In this document: positions 10,516 to 21,825 of the stretch, one piece after another
Layout of the letters: each line of letters starts with the position of its first letter
Numbering within the stretch: position 1 is the stretch's first letter
Origin: Castor canadensis
Taxonomy: Eukaryota > Chordata > Mammalia > Rodentia > Castoridae
DNA length: 64,000 nucleotides
Direction: 5' to 3'
Assembly (NCBI RefSeq): GCF_047511655.1
Contig: NC_133392.1
Location: 162,430,542-162,494,541 of the forward strand
Notes under the pieces: generated by a model
Told to the model about the DNA's origin: nothing
Databases searched by the model: none
Seen by the model: the letters and a program-made list of their open reading frames with translations, nothing else
Translations under genes and position numbers: made by a program

Positions 10516-10749
10516 TCCAATAGGATGGGGTGACTAGCTGGGGCAAAATTGATAGCCCTCCTCTTCTGGCCCACCCCAAATGGTCACTTTGCAGAGGCTG
10601 CCTGGGTATGAGCAAGCACACCCATGTACATTTGCTCCTTCCCGGTTTAACCTTAATATGAGAAGTGGGTTCCATCAGGAGGACAAAAGCCATTATCTTA
10701 ATCATTGGCCCAGGGTGTAGGCCATGTGAGCATTTTACATTTTCTGGGG

Positions 10750-11056
10750 TTTTTTTTTTTTGCTTTTTTTTGCAGTATTATGTTCCAACTCAAGGCCTTG
10801 CACCTGCTAGGCAAGAACTCTACCACTTGAGCCATGGCTCCAGCCCTCATATATATTTTTTTTTCTTCCCCCTGTACTGGGGCTTGAACTTAGGGCTTAC
10901 ACCTTAGGCCACTCCACCAGTCCTTTTTTGTGAAGGGTTTTTTAGAGATAGGGTCTCATGGAACTATTTACCAGGGGCTGGTTCTGAACCTTGAGCCTCC
11001 TGATCTCTGCCTCCTGAGTAGCTGGGATTACAGCCATGAGCCACTGGGACCTGGCT
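10750..11056 (-). mobile_element. Two adjacent SINEs (ID monomer, then composite)
   Basis: 10750-10845 is an ID-like monomer; 10855-11056 is a composite of the deletion subtype (CTTACACCTTAGGCCACTCC ... CTGGGATTACAGCC). Confidence 0.8.
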
Positions 11057-11230
11057 CCTCATACGGGGGTTTTAGAATGGAGTCTTGTAGTAGGATATTC
11101 CCTGGTCCTGCTCATGCCTGCCTTACTGCCTATGCTAATACTACTTGCTGAATTAGGTTGGGATTTTAGGAAAGTGTGTCAGGTGGGTGCCAGGGGAGTC
11201 ATTAATATAGCAGCAAACAGCCTGTCCCAT

Positions 11231-11643
11231 TGTAAGAAAAACGATCTTTTCTATCAAAGTATTTGTTACCCTCTTAGACTACTTAAAAATTCCTCAGGTT
11301 GCCATCTCAGGTGACTTGCATGTTTAAAGGGTCCTTGCCTCTTTTTCTGGATTCCTGTACAACTCCATTGCCTGCCAGACTGCATGCCCTAACCCATCCC
11401 CCAAGCCTTTTAGCCAGTCGAGGGAGACTGTGAACCTCTGACCTGGACAAATCCCATGTGAGGAACGGGTACGACTGAGTCAGGGATGTAAGGAGGAGCC
11501 ACTGTCAGCCATTTTGTGCTTGCATGTTGCTTAGCTGGAGTGAGCACATGCTTGCACCCTGTTGATCAAGAGAAATGGCCTTGTCAAGATTTTCTGTCTC
11601 TTGTGTGTCTGTTTTCGGCACCGGAGGGTCTTTAATTCCAACA
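11231..11643 (+). mobile_element. Solo LTR, + orientation (413 bp), same family as 4,158-4,550
   Basis: Begins TGTAAGAAAAACG and ends TTCCAACA, with a 4-bp direct repeat CCAT on both sides (11227-11230 and 11644-11647), as expected for a gammaretrovirus-like insertion. No internal viral sequence adjoins it on the + strand. Confidence 0.85.
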
Positions 11644-11655
11644 CCATGTTAGCTT

Positions 11656-11935
11656 TTTTTCTTTTCTTCAGTACTGGAATTGAACTCAGGTTCTGATGTT
11701 TGCTAGGCAAGCACTTTACCACTTGAGTCGGGCCCCTGGCCCTTTTGTTTTTATTTTGCGTTTTTTTTTTTTTTCCTGGTGGGATTGGAGTTTGAACTCA
11801 GGGCTTCCTATTTCACTTTTGACATAGGGTTTCCCTAACATTGCCCTGAATATTCTGGAACTTGAGCTCCTCCTGCCTTTGTCCCTCAAGCAGCTGAGAT
11901 TATTAGGTGTGAACCACACCATAGCCAAGATCATC
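11656..11935 (-). mobile_element. Two degraded SINEs
   Basis: 11656-11745 ID-like; 11758-11930 a diverged composite with TTTGAACTCAGGGCTTCC and a decayed B1-like half. Confidence 0.65.
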
Positions 11936-12177
11936 AGACACTCCAGATTCCTTTTCAAGTCCATTGTTGAAAATCTGCGGGTTCCAAACAAAAAGAACCA
12001 TTCGTTAAAGTCCTAAGGCTTTTCTTAGAGGACAGCTTAAGTTAGGGGATCTATGGCCGGGTGTGTCCAGCCTTGGCACATTTCAGGATTTGTGAAGTCA
12101 TCTGGATCTGGATGGATGGTGTGCTGTATTTTCTGGTGTTCTGGGGATTCCTATTTAAGGAACTCTAACTTCACTTC

Positions 12178-12292
12178 TGTTTTTTCCTTTTTCTTTTTAA
12201 GTCTGTGTAGCCAAGGCCGGTTTGGAACTCAGGATCCTCCTGCCTCAGCCTCCTAAGTGCTGGGATAACAGGAGTGGGCCAACCTCCCCCGC
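12178..12292 (-). mobile_element. B1-like SINE
   Basis: T-rich start, CCTCCTGCCTCAGCCTCCTA and GTGCTGGGATAACAGG: 7SL-derived monomer. Confidence 0.75.
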
Positions 12293-12892
12293 TTTTTTTG
12301 TTGTGTATTTTCCATCTTCAGGACCGAGTCTCTACACCAGCAAACAAGGGCCATTCTTCCCCAGCTCTCCCGAAGGCCATCATGAGGAGACCAGGACCGC
12401 AGCTCGCCAGCCCCACCTGCGGGCACCACGGGGGAATCAGGGGGAGGAAGTTGTCCATGAACTACTCCTGGCCACGACTGAATGAAAAACTTTATTAACT
12501 TCAAAATAACCAAAGAAAAGCTAGCGAAGGGCTGACAAACGAAACCTTCTAAAAGAACACTCAGCCATAAAGGGAAGTAGCTGAGCAGTCCCGGGCGCTC
12601 GGTGCACCCGCCGGCCAGCAGGTGCAACGCATGCGTCGTCTGGCCTGGGAGGCGGGTCCTCTGGGGCTCAGCCAATCAGCACCTCCCTCTCCAGGACGCA
12701 GCCTCGGCCCCGCCCCCGCAGCCCGGGCTCCTGGCTTTTGTTGAGACTGGGTCCCTCGAGCTCGTTGGATCCCGCAGCAAACTCCTTTGTCTTCTAAGTT
12801 AGGCCTATTTGGCGTATTTTCTGTTCTCTGAAGCACAAACTGGGCCCGTGACTTAAAGGTCGGCGCAGCTTGACCCGCCTAGTGGAGCAGTC

Positions 12893-13150
12893 CTGGCAGT
12901 ACGACCCTCCCCTCCCGACTGCGGTGGTACGGTCTGGAGAGGGCTACGGAGCGGTCGCGGGGGGGGCCGACACCGCCTTGCCCTCCCCTCCGGCTCAGCT
13001 CCGGTGGATCGGTCCGGAAGGTACCAACGTGCGCTGTCGGGGAGCGCTGGGGTTCAGCAGCACTGCCCCCCCGCCCGGCCGCTGTGGTACGGACCAGAAA
13101 GTGCCAATGTGCTCTGCGGCCGCCGGCGGCGCTGTAGTTCAGCTGCAGGT
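12893..13150. repeat. Degenerate tandem repeat of roughly 80 bp inside the CpG island
   Basis: Three units share CTCCCCTCC/CCCGCCC, a GGTGGTACGG-type core (12923, 13000, 13083), GGAAGGTACCAACGTGC / AGAAAGTGCCAATGTGC and a GTTCAGC end. Units 2 and 3 match best. Confidence 0.7.
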
Positions 13151-13689
13151 CTCAGCCGGGCGACGGGCGCCCTCGGGGTGGCTAGGAGTCGGCCGTGGCT
13201 TCCCGTGCGTCACTTCCGGCCCCCGCCTTGAGTGACGGGGCTTCTGAGCCCCGACTTGCCTGGCTTGCGGACCCCCCCTGGGGGCGTACGACCCTTTGCT
13301 GCTCCCTTGGCGTCAAGCTCCTGCGCTCCCGTCCGCGCTGCCCCCGGCTCCGCTGGGCGCTCCTTGGTCCCGGGCCGCGCGGGGATCCAGCCGACCCCTA
13401 TGCCTGGAGCCGACCCGGCACCCCCGTCCCGGACGCGCACGGAGGCCCCGCCGGCGCCGGGGCGCGTGGAGGCGCGCGGCCGGCTGCCCCGCGCGCCGCC
13501 CCGGGGCCGCGCCGGCGGGAGACGTGGATGAGCGCAGGTCCGCGGCCACCCTGCCCACGCCGGGCTGTCCTGGCGGGGCCTCCGTGCGCCAGCCCGGCCG
13601 CCCCCTTCCTCGGGAGCCCCGGCCCCGCCACGTTGGGGTTCGTCTGCCTGGAGACCCGGCCTCCGTCCCGCCACGCGGGTCCAGGACGC

Positions 13690-13810
13690 AGGTAGGGCAG
13701 GGACGCCTGTAGGCCTGCGACACGGGTAGGCGGGACACCTGTGGGTCGGGGACACGGGTAGGCGGGACACCTGTGGACCGGGACAGTAGTTGGGCGGGAC
13801 ACGGGCGGGC
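13690..13810. repeat. About 33-bp GC-rich minisatellite at the edge of the CpG island
   Basis: GACACGGGTAGGCGGGACAC followed by CTGTGGxxCGGGG occurs twice nearly perfectly (from about 13718 and 13751), with diverged units before and after. Confidence 0.8.
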
Positions 13811-14330
13811 TGCAGGCTTGGTTTTGTGCTCGGCTCGGAGGGGATAGGGCAGCAGATACCCGTGCAAAGGCACAGTGATCTAAGACGCTCCTTCCTCTGT
13901 TGGCAGCAAACTGCTGGAAAGGGAAAAGTGCAGATCGGACAGAGGCTGACCTGTGCTGGACCCTGTGGACTGTTCATTTTGTACATTGGGCTGGGATAAC
14001 TCCCAGCCAGGTCCCAAGCTGCCACTTCATTCTAGTAGGCAGGTGGTTTTTCTTGAACTAGTATATTTTGGGGATTTTTACAAAGAAGCAATTTCTCTGC
14101 AATACACATGCTCTGAATTTTTTGTAACTCATTGCATTCTGCAGCAAAAGAATAAAACAAAAAGTGAAACACTACTTGGAAAGCAGACTGCTTGGGCTTT
14201 TTAAGGTTTTTTGACCAATGGACCGCAATGTGCTTTACTAAACATGAACTTGAAAAAAAGCATTTTAAGGACACTTAAATGCAAGAAGGGACATTAACAG
14301 AGCAAACAAGTTTTTAAATGAAGGTAGCCC

Positions 14331-14727
14331 ATTTTCTTTCTTTCTTTCTTTCTTTCTTTGTGGTTTGTTGGGTGAACTCAGTGCCTACACCTTGAGCCAC
14401 TCCATCAGCCCCTATCTGGTTTTTTTTTTCCAGATAGGATCTCCTGAAGTATTTGCCTGGGCTGACTTTGAACTGCGATCTTCCTAATCTCTACCTCCTG
14501 AGTTGGCTAGGATTATAGGCGTGAGCTACCGGCATCCTGCTCTTTTTCTTTTTTCTTGGATAGCACTGGGGTTTGAACTCAGGCTAGGCAAGTGCTCCTA
14601 CTGCTTGAGCCATTTTGAGATAGGGTTTCTGGAACTATTTGCCCAGGGCTGGCTTCCAACCATGATCCTCCTGGTCTCTGCCTCCTGAGTAGCTAGGACT
14701 ACAGGCATGAGCCACTGGTGCCCAACT
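14331..14727 (-). mobile_element. Two tandem composite SINEs
   Basis: 14331-14540 (starting in a (TTTC)n run, deletion subtype CTACACCTTGAGCCACTCC) and 14545-14727 (CTAGGACTACAGGCATGAGC). Confidence 0.85.
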
Positions 14728-14974
14728 GCCCATTTTCAATGCTGAGAAATTAAAAAATGTAGAGAGAAGAATGTAGTGGATCTCAGAGTTCCCCTCCCAG
14801 AGCTGCAGCTGGTGACACGTGGTGTGTTCTGAACAGTTTGTACCTGTAAACTTGGATCATGCTGCACAAACTACCCTAAGAATATGGAGGGTGAATTGTG
14901 TAGCATTGGTGGTGGGACTGCCCTGAATTCCTTTGTGTGGACATCTGGGACTTGCAGTTTTTCCATTTTATTTA

Positions 14975-15303
14975 TCCTTATTGTTTCTTGGTGACGCTGG
15001 GGTTTAAGCTCAGAGCCTCATGCTTGCTGGGCAGGCGCTAGCACTTGAGCAATGTCCCTGATCCCCTTTTGTTTTAGTCATTTTTCAGGTAGGGTCTTAC
15101 ATGTTTGCCAGGGCTGGCCTGAACTATGATCTTCCTACCTGTGTCTCCCGCATAGCTAGGTAACAGGCGAATGCCACCAAACTTGGTGCTGATTGAGATG
15201 GGGCTTGCACAATTTTTGCCTGGGCTGGCCTTGAATCAAGGTCTTCCTGATCTCTACTTCCAGAGTAGCTGGAATTACAGTTGTGAGCCAGTGGACCTGG
15301 CCC
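14975..15303 (-). mobile_element. Diverged composite SINE cluster
   Basis: GACGCTGGGGTTTAAGCTC, GCTTGCTGGGCAGGCGCTAG, then two B1-like halves (GCCAGGGCTGGCCTGAAC and GAGTAGCTGGAATTACAG). Confidence 0.75.
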
Positions 15304-15541
15304 AGCGTCTCCATTTTAAAAGCAAAGCTGACTGGGCACAGTAGTGCACTACAGAGGGGCCCTTTGCTGGGTTGTTTGCATAGGGTAAACTCTCATAGGT
15401 GGAATTTCTGAATTCCCATGTGTAGGATTTGTAGACTTAATACATTTTGTCTAAAATGCCATACTGACGTGTTGAACCAATCTGTATGTCCTGACCAGGT
15501 GTTTGAAAACATCCTGACTTGCTCGTACCAGAAGAGAGATT

Positions 15542-15757
15542 CTTTCTTTTTTTTTTTTGGATGGCTCTGGGGTTTGAAGTCAGGGCCTCATGCTTCCTAG
15601 GCGTGCACTCTTCCATTAGCTCTTTTTTTGTGATGGGTTTTTTCAAGATAGACTCTTCAGAAGAATTTGCCCAGGGCTGACTTCAAACTGCAATCCTTCT
15701 GATCTCTGCCTTCTGAGTATTTTAGGATTAGAGGCATGAGGCACTGGTGCTCAACTG
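15542..15757 (-). mobile_element. Composite SINE
   Basis: T-run, CTCTGGGGTTTGAAGTCAGG, CTTCAAACTGCAATCCTTC and TTAGGATTAGAGGCATGAGG. Confidence 0.8.
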
Positions 15758-16589
15758 GAAGAGAGATTCTTAACATGGGGTCCGCAGGCTTAGAATTTAG
15801 GAAAACTGATTACTGGCTGGGGTAGAAACCAATGCCTTTGTCAGTAATCTCGCTGATGTCTTCCCTGGGTGAAGCAGTTTGCACTGTGGTACTGTTGGTT
15901 CCTCCAACTTTGCCCCAGCCTCCTCCCCATACATCCCAAGCTCAGCACCGTGTAGTTGGTTATGCCTTTAGCCTGCTGTACACTTTCCTGATGAGGACTC
16001 TAGGCAGAAGGGTCAAGAGCCAGGCCTTGGCCCAGCGAAGGAGGTGTATTAGCCAACCCTTAGGGCCGGAGGGCACAGTTACAGTTTAGTTTCTGTCTGT
16101 TCTCCTGGATGTGCTTTATAACCTGAGAGGGAGATGATGACTCAGACCTTTATGACCAGTGCTCCACAAACCTCAGTTTCAAGTTCGGTTGCTCTGTCTG
16201 GCTTGCAGGCCCACACAGGTGAGGTCAGCCATTGGTTATTCAGAGCAGTTTATCATTGCCACATCCCTGCTGACCCTGAATCTTTTGCAGGACAAGAACT
16301 GCTTTTCTCTGAAGGCGACTTAAATCTCTGGGCTAAGGACGGACAGACCGTGGAAACCCAGGGGCCAGGACTGGTGAGTAGGACTCTGCGCCAGGGCCTG
16401 GCATAGCTAGATGGTGGGCCCCAAGGGTTTTTGCTGCCTTCCCAGAGGCTGCTCCAGACTTAGCCTCTAGACAAGTCACAGGTGGTAAAGGTTGCTTTCT
16501 TTTGTCACAGGCACTGATGTTGAGAGGTCTGTGCTATCACCCATATGTGAGTTGCTGCACTGTATTTGTTTCTGCCATATTTTTCACTT

Positions 16590-16812
16590 TTTGTTTTTTT
16601 GGTGGCACTGGGGTTTGAACCCATGGTCTCAACACTTGCTAGCCAGGCGCTCTTACCACTTGAGCCATTTGGACAGCCCTTTTTTGTGATGGGTTTTTTT
16701 TGAGATAGAGTCTCACAAACTATTTTCCTGGGGCTGGCTTTGAGCCGGGATCCTCCTGATCTCTGCTTCTGGAGTCGCTAAGATTACAGGCTTGAGCCAC
16801 TGGCTTCCAGCT
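16590..16812 (-). mobile_element. Composite SINE
   Basis: GGTGGCACTGGGGTTTGAAC, CTAGCCAGGCGCTCTTACC and AAGATTACAGGCTTGAGCC. Confidence 0.85.
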
Positions 16813-17514
16813 ACGGTTTTCACTTTTGCCACCATCCAATATTTCACCTTGTGAAAACTCCACAATCACAAACTTAGCCAGTGTCAGGAGTGGCTGTGGA
16901 AAGCCCCCTCAGTGGTGTGACTCTTCATGTCCCCAGCTGCCATGAGAGTGAAGCTGGTAGGCAGCCTCTGAGATGACCTTGTGACTCCATGGTACCCTTT
17001 CCAGTGTGGGCTCCACCCAGAGTCTTGCTTCTCAACCGCAGGAGTGAAGGGTGGGGTAACAGAAGGACTCTGATGAAAGCCTGTTACCAGGTTGTGATGT
17101 TTTCTGTGGAGGGGCAGCAGGAGGCTTCTGCCACTGGCTAGCAAGGACTGAGCTCTGTGCACGGGCACAGAAGTGGACCCAGCCGTGGCTGTGGCTGGTC
17201 CAGCCTTGGCATGATACTCATTCTGGCCAATAGCTGGCTTTGCTGGAGACTCAGCCAGAGGCACAGCAAGGCTACCCCAATTCCTGACCCTCGGAAACTG
17301 GGGCCATGAGTGCTCAGGTCCCTGCTAGCGTGGAGCACCTGGTGTGTGACCTTTCATCCTGCTTAACTGGTCATTTGAAAATTCTTTCCTGGAGGGTGAC
17401 TTTGTCATGCTTCTATCTTTATAGATTCTGAGCATGAATCCTTTGTCATATATGACTGTCTTCTCCCCATTTGTGGCTTGTCATTTCACTTTGTGGTATA
17501 TTTTGATGAAATAA

Positions 17515-17905
17515 AAAAAATATATTTTTAGAGAAGGGGGGGGTCTTTCTGTGTGCCCCAGGCTGGCCTTGAACTTTCGATCCTCCTGCCTGAGCTGCTG
17601 ACTGCTGAGACTGCAGCTGTGCACCACTACACCCAGGTCTCAGAAGTTCTTCATTTAGTCAGCTTAGTCCATTTTCTTCCAACCTTTTTTTTTTTGTGAG
17701 ACTGGGGCTTAAACTCAGGGCTTCATACTTGCAAAACAGGTGCTCTACTGTTTGAGCCACACCTGCAGTCCATTTTGCTTGGTTACTTTTTAGAGAGGGG
17801 AGGGTCTCACAGACTATTTGCTGGGCTGGCCTTGAACTGCAATCTTCCCAGTCTCAGCCTTGCAAGTTGCTAAGATTATGTGTGTGAGCCACCCGCACTG
17901 GCTGA
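17515..17905 (-). mobile_element. B1-like SINE followed by a second-type composite SINE
   Basis: 17515-17640: CAGGCTGGCCTTGAAC...GCTGAGACTGCAG. 17684-17905: GCTTAAACTCAGGGCTTC, GCAAAACAGGTGCTC, CAGTCCATTTTGCTTGG. Confidence 0.8.
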
Positions 17906-18074
17906 TTTGGTCAAAGATAATATTTTCCTATTTTAGGGTTAGGAAGACAATTTCCCCAGACTTAAAGTTTGACATATTTAAGTTTTACAGAAGAGATACT
18001 TAGGAGCTGTGCTGCCTGGGTTCAATCCTGACCCAGTCCTACGGAGGTATCTCTTCAACTGGTGTCTAGTGAGC

Positions 18075-18098
18075 GAGGTAGAGCCCTCGCTCTACCTC
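18075..18098. repeat. Perfect 9-bp inverted repeat (GAGGTAGAG / CTCTACCTC)
   Basis: Arms separated by 6 nt, in an old ID-like stretch (18085-18180); could form a short hairpin. Confidence 0.6.
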
Positions 18099-18269
18099 AA
18101 TCAAGCTAGTAGAGCGTGGGCATGGCTCTATTAGAGCCCTTTGCTCAGACCCTGGATTCCATCCCCATCACCACAAAACCCCGTCATTCAGTCAGGACCT
18201 TGCCAGGTACTAGATGAACGTTAAGTTGTTGTTGTGTTTGTTGTGTATGGATGTAGACCAAGTCCTGAT

Positions 18270-18378
18270 TTCTTTTCTGTTTTGTGTTTTTGAGACAGGG
18301 TCTTATTCAGTAGGCCAGGCTGGCCTCAAACTCATGACCCTCCTGCCTCAGCCTCCAGAGTGCTGAGATTGTAGGCTT
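18270..18378 (-). mobile_element. B1-like SINE
   Basis: TTTTTGAGACAGGGTC, CAGGCTGGCCTCAAACTC and CAGCCTCCAGAGTGCTGAG. Confidence 0.8.
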
Positions 18379-19002
18379 TTTTTTTTTATTTTTTCTGACT
18401 CAGTCGACTATCCTAGTAATAGACTGATGAGGGCTTTGGCCTTTCTTCAGTGGTCCACAATAGCACTTAAGGTTCTCCACTAACCTGTGTGCTCACATTG
18501 TGAAATGGCACTGAAATGGCACCTGTCTGATAGGATCAGACCCTCCTTTGTCTCCTGCAAGGTCTTCTTTATTATCTTTCACCTTTTGCACTTTTGTACT
18601 TTTCCCTCTGTAATTAGTGTGTGCCTATAACGTCTGCCTTTTCCAGGTGGACACACTTGGAGAGAGTAGAGCCTGTTGTTTCTGGGAATTACCTGGGCAT
18701 CCCAGGGTCCATTGATGAATCTTGCCAGAGTGGTGTGTCCTTACAATTATTTCATTATGATGGTTGACAAATGGTGATTTTGTAATTCTATCATTCCTCT
18801 TAACAAGGATCAGTTAATCCACAAGCTGTCCTCACACCCTGTCCCAGACCAACATCACACAGCTTGTTCCACTTCCTCTCTCTGGATTCATAACTGACCT
18901 CACTAAGGACTCTGGTTCCCATTATCTGCAGTATTTACTTACTGCTCAATTCAGAATTCCTAACTCTTCACCTGGGAACAAGCAAGGCTGTGCTTTGTCC
19001 TG

Positions 19003-19115
19003 GTGACCTGTGATCTGTCCTGTGGGATCTGTTCTCTGTCCTATGGGGCCTGTGCTCTGTCATGGGGGACTTGTGCTCTGTTGGGGACCTGTGCTGTGTC
19101 TTGTGGGTGACCTGT
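19003..19115. repeat. Short minisatellite, unit about 22-26 bp
   Basis: Repeated CTGTGCTCTGTC / CTGTG...GGGGACCTGTG units, five or so imperfect copies. Confidence 0.75.
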
Positions 19116-19367
19116 GTTCAGAACCTTTCCTGGTCTTTGATAATCTGTGTATCATCACAGCATATCTTTCACTTAGGATATGCTGTAATTCCAAGCCTCC
19201 TAGTTTCATCAGTTCTGTCGTGCCCTGTGTGTTTTGAGGTTTGTCTGACATCTAGTTCTGCATCTGAGGCAAGAGCAGCCTGCATGCTGTGTTGCTCCTT
19301 CTTACTCCTGGGGTCAGGAAGCACCTGAAGTTGCTGCACCTCATGTCTGGTGGGTTTTTTGTTGTTG

Positions 19368-19556
19368 TTTTACAGTACTGAAGCTTGAATTCAGGGCCTT
19401 CACCTTGAGCCACTCCACCAGCCCTATTTTTGTGAAGGGTTTTTTGAGGTAGGGTTTCGCAGAACTATTTACCTAGTCTGGCTTTGAACTGCAATCCTCC
19501 TGATCTCTGCCTCCTGAGTAGCTAGGATTACAGGTGTGAGCCACCGGTGCCCGCCT
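19368..19556 (-). mobile_element. Composite SINE, deletion subtype
   Basis: TACTGAAGCTTGAATTCAGG, TTCACCTTGAGCCACTCC and CTAGGATTACAGGTGTGAGC. Confidence 0.85.
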
Positions 19557-21236
19557 GTCTGGTGGTTTTAATTGACCACTTGGTTTTGGTAGCACCTGCC
19601 AGCTTTTCAGCTTTTCCAGGAGAAGTTGTGCTTTTCCCCCCTGCAATGAGTAAACAGCTCGTGGGCAGTGTTTGATAGGATGTAAATCTGTCATCAGGTT
19701 TTATGAGTTACATGTTCCATCTCTACGTGCTCTGCCTGGTCCCTTCCTATCAGTGGAGTTGGTTTTGATGGCCTCTCTTGCTTCCTCTGCTTGATCAGTC
19801 ATGTACTGTATGGCAGCTTTGGGACTGCTGTCCTCAGGCCATTGTCTTGGGCTGGTGGCTTCCCTGGAGCCACAGGCAAATGCTCCTCCCCCTGACCACC
19901 TCACAGTTGGCCTTTGATCTTTGATCATCATTGATCTGTGTCTGCCAAGGTCCTCAGGCCTGATTTGTACAAGTTTACCTCCAAAGAGGATTTGCTCATC
20001 CCCTGTCCTCTTTGTCTTCTGCTGAGCCCTAGCAGCACCCCTAGATCAGCCTGATCATCCCACCCCGCTTTCAGCTTCCTGTGGTTCTTGCCAGTGGGTC
20101 CTTGGAGCCTCCCTACATTGCCTGGGCACCAGAATCCCCCACTGCTGTCTCTGACCAGGGCAGTTGTGCCATGAGGAGCTTCCCAGGAGTTGTTCGCCTG
20201 CCCTCAGCAAGGAAGCAGGAGGCCCCTGGTGAGATTGTGCTTTCACTATCCTGTTCTTACCCCCAAGGGCCCTTTGGGGTTATTTTAAAGAGGAATCTCT
20301 TGGTTTGAGGATCCTAGCCACAGCTGGCTACCTTGGGCCTCTTCTACAGACAGCCTCCTCCCCACACTGCTAGTGTTTTCTTTCTTTTTCCTTAATGTCC
20401 CTGCTGGTCTTTCCCCAGTTTCCAGTGACCACTGCAGGCCAATGGGAAGTTCAGAGGCTACTGTAATGCATTCTTTGCCTAGGCTTATCTTGGGTCCCAA
20501 GCCTGTCCTGGTGCTGTCCAGCTCCCTGGAGATTCTCTGGGCCCTGCCTGGAGGGCAGAGCCCTGGCTGCTCTTCTAGGTACTCTGCTTTCCCCTCAGGG
20601 CTCGTGGCCTCCATCACACCTCCTGCACAGGGCGGGGGTCTGAGGCTGCTTCTCAACAGTATCCCTCACTTATGCCCCGTGAGCCCTGGGCATTGGTCGG
20701 GAGTCAGCAGGTGCTTACCTGCCTAGGCCTCGGTACCCTTGTATTCAGTCCACCTTCAGAGGTTCACATTTATGTTTTGGGGTGCTAAGACACAGACTCT
20801 GGCCCGAGGCATTTGGACTCAGAAAAGCAGCCTCTTGGTGGAGTCCAAGGTCAGGCTGGTGGCCCTGGCTGACAGAAGCTGCCTTCCCTTTCACCTGGCC
20901 TTCCTCCCTCACAGCCCTGTTGGGTCACTATTGGACTGGGAGGGCTGTTTGTGAAGACGTTGATTGTCATGAAAACACGTGTACTGGGGGTGAGCATCCA
21001 GCATGGGTGCTCCCGGGTCTCCTGGGCCCTGCTGTGGATCTAGTGGTCAGCAACCTGAGTCTGTTGATGGAGCCCAGGTCCCCACCTGTTTCACACCATT
21101 CTGGAAGCCCAAATTCATCTGATTACCACTGCATGGCTGATGGTCAAGGAGAGGACATGTTGTACGTTACAGGTGCTGCTCTTGTCTTAAAAGTTAGGTC
21201 CAGGTGTCTGCGAGCTCACGCCTAGCTTCTTTCCTG

Positions 21237-21813
21237 CCTCAGCCAGTATACCGCCTTCATCACTGTGCTATGGCAGCAGCAGCCCTGGCCCGCAGCCCCA
21301 CCGTCACGGCCACTATCCAGTCAGCTTGCTGTTATTTCCATGGGTCACATGAGACAGATGAGGAGTTTGATGCTTGCTGGGTGATATATTTCAACAAGCC
21401 AGACATAGATGCCTGGGAATTGCATAAAGGGATGAACACTCTTGTTGGCTATGATCTGGTTCCAGAACCCAAAATCATTGATGCTGCTTTGCAAGCTTGC
21501 AGCTATTTGCTAGTGCTGTTCGCATCCTAGAGGTTGTTAAGGACAAAGCAGGACCTCATAAGGAAATCTATCCCAGGAACTTAGACCAACTTTAAAAGAA
21601 CTGGGAATCTCCACTCCAGAGGAACTGGGCCTTGACATCTCTGGGCTTCCCACAGATTTATTGGTATTGCTACTTGATTGTATACGGTCACCTGGAAATG
21701 CTGGTGATAACATATACTACCTTATTTGAACAAGTTTTCCTTTATTGAGTATCAAACCATGTAATGATAACTTGGACTTTAATAAAAGGGAAATGCATTT
21801 GAACTGAAAAAAA
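21237..21813 (+). pseudogene. COX5A processed pseudogene
   Basis: Intronless copy of cytochrome c oxidase subunit 5A. The frame from 21270 carries the family motifs [20 protein letters not shown], and [12 protein letters not shown] small deletion near 21510 breaks the frame; the continuation ([18 protein letters not shown]) is found in another frame after the stop at 21528-21530, with further damage beyond. COX5A-like 3' UTR with AATAAA at 21781-21786 and a short A-tail (21807-21813) mark it as a retrocopy. It sits in the SLC35E2 upstream intron. Not expected to be functional. Confidence 0.93.
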
Positions 21814-21825
21814 TAGTTGGGTTTA

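Larger units (their letters stand above)
12590..13830 (+). promoter_or_regulatory. SLC35E2: CpG island, probable SLC35E2 promoter and non-coding exon 1
   Basis: CpG and GC content jump sharply relative to the AT-rich flanks. A CCAAT box lies at 12672-12676 and a CCCCGCCCC GC-box at 12708-12716; no TATA box is obvious. A candidate splice donor CGCAG|GTAGGG is at 13691/13692, so an untranslated first exon could end there and join the exon at 27960 (inference). The next gene on this strand is SLC35E2. Long open frames here on both strands are what GC-rich DNA gives by chance and have no recognisable protein. Confidence 0.75.

Noticed and set aside
12490-12495. AATAAA on the minus strand (reads TTTATT on +), hinting at a convergent gene end
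   Set aside because: No exon or conserved protein on the minus strand upstream of it; a lone hexamer is not evidence.
13210-14025. 271-codon minus-strand open frame, and overlapping + frames of up to 166 codons
   Set aside because: Lies in a CpG island with repeats; composition is Pro/Arg/Gly/Ala driven by GC content, with no domain and frames open on several strands at once.
20285-20726. Overlapping frames of 117-123 codons on both strands
   Set aside because: No homology recognised, no splice-consistent context, and both strands open over the same DNA.
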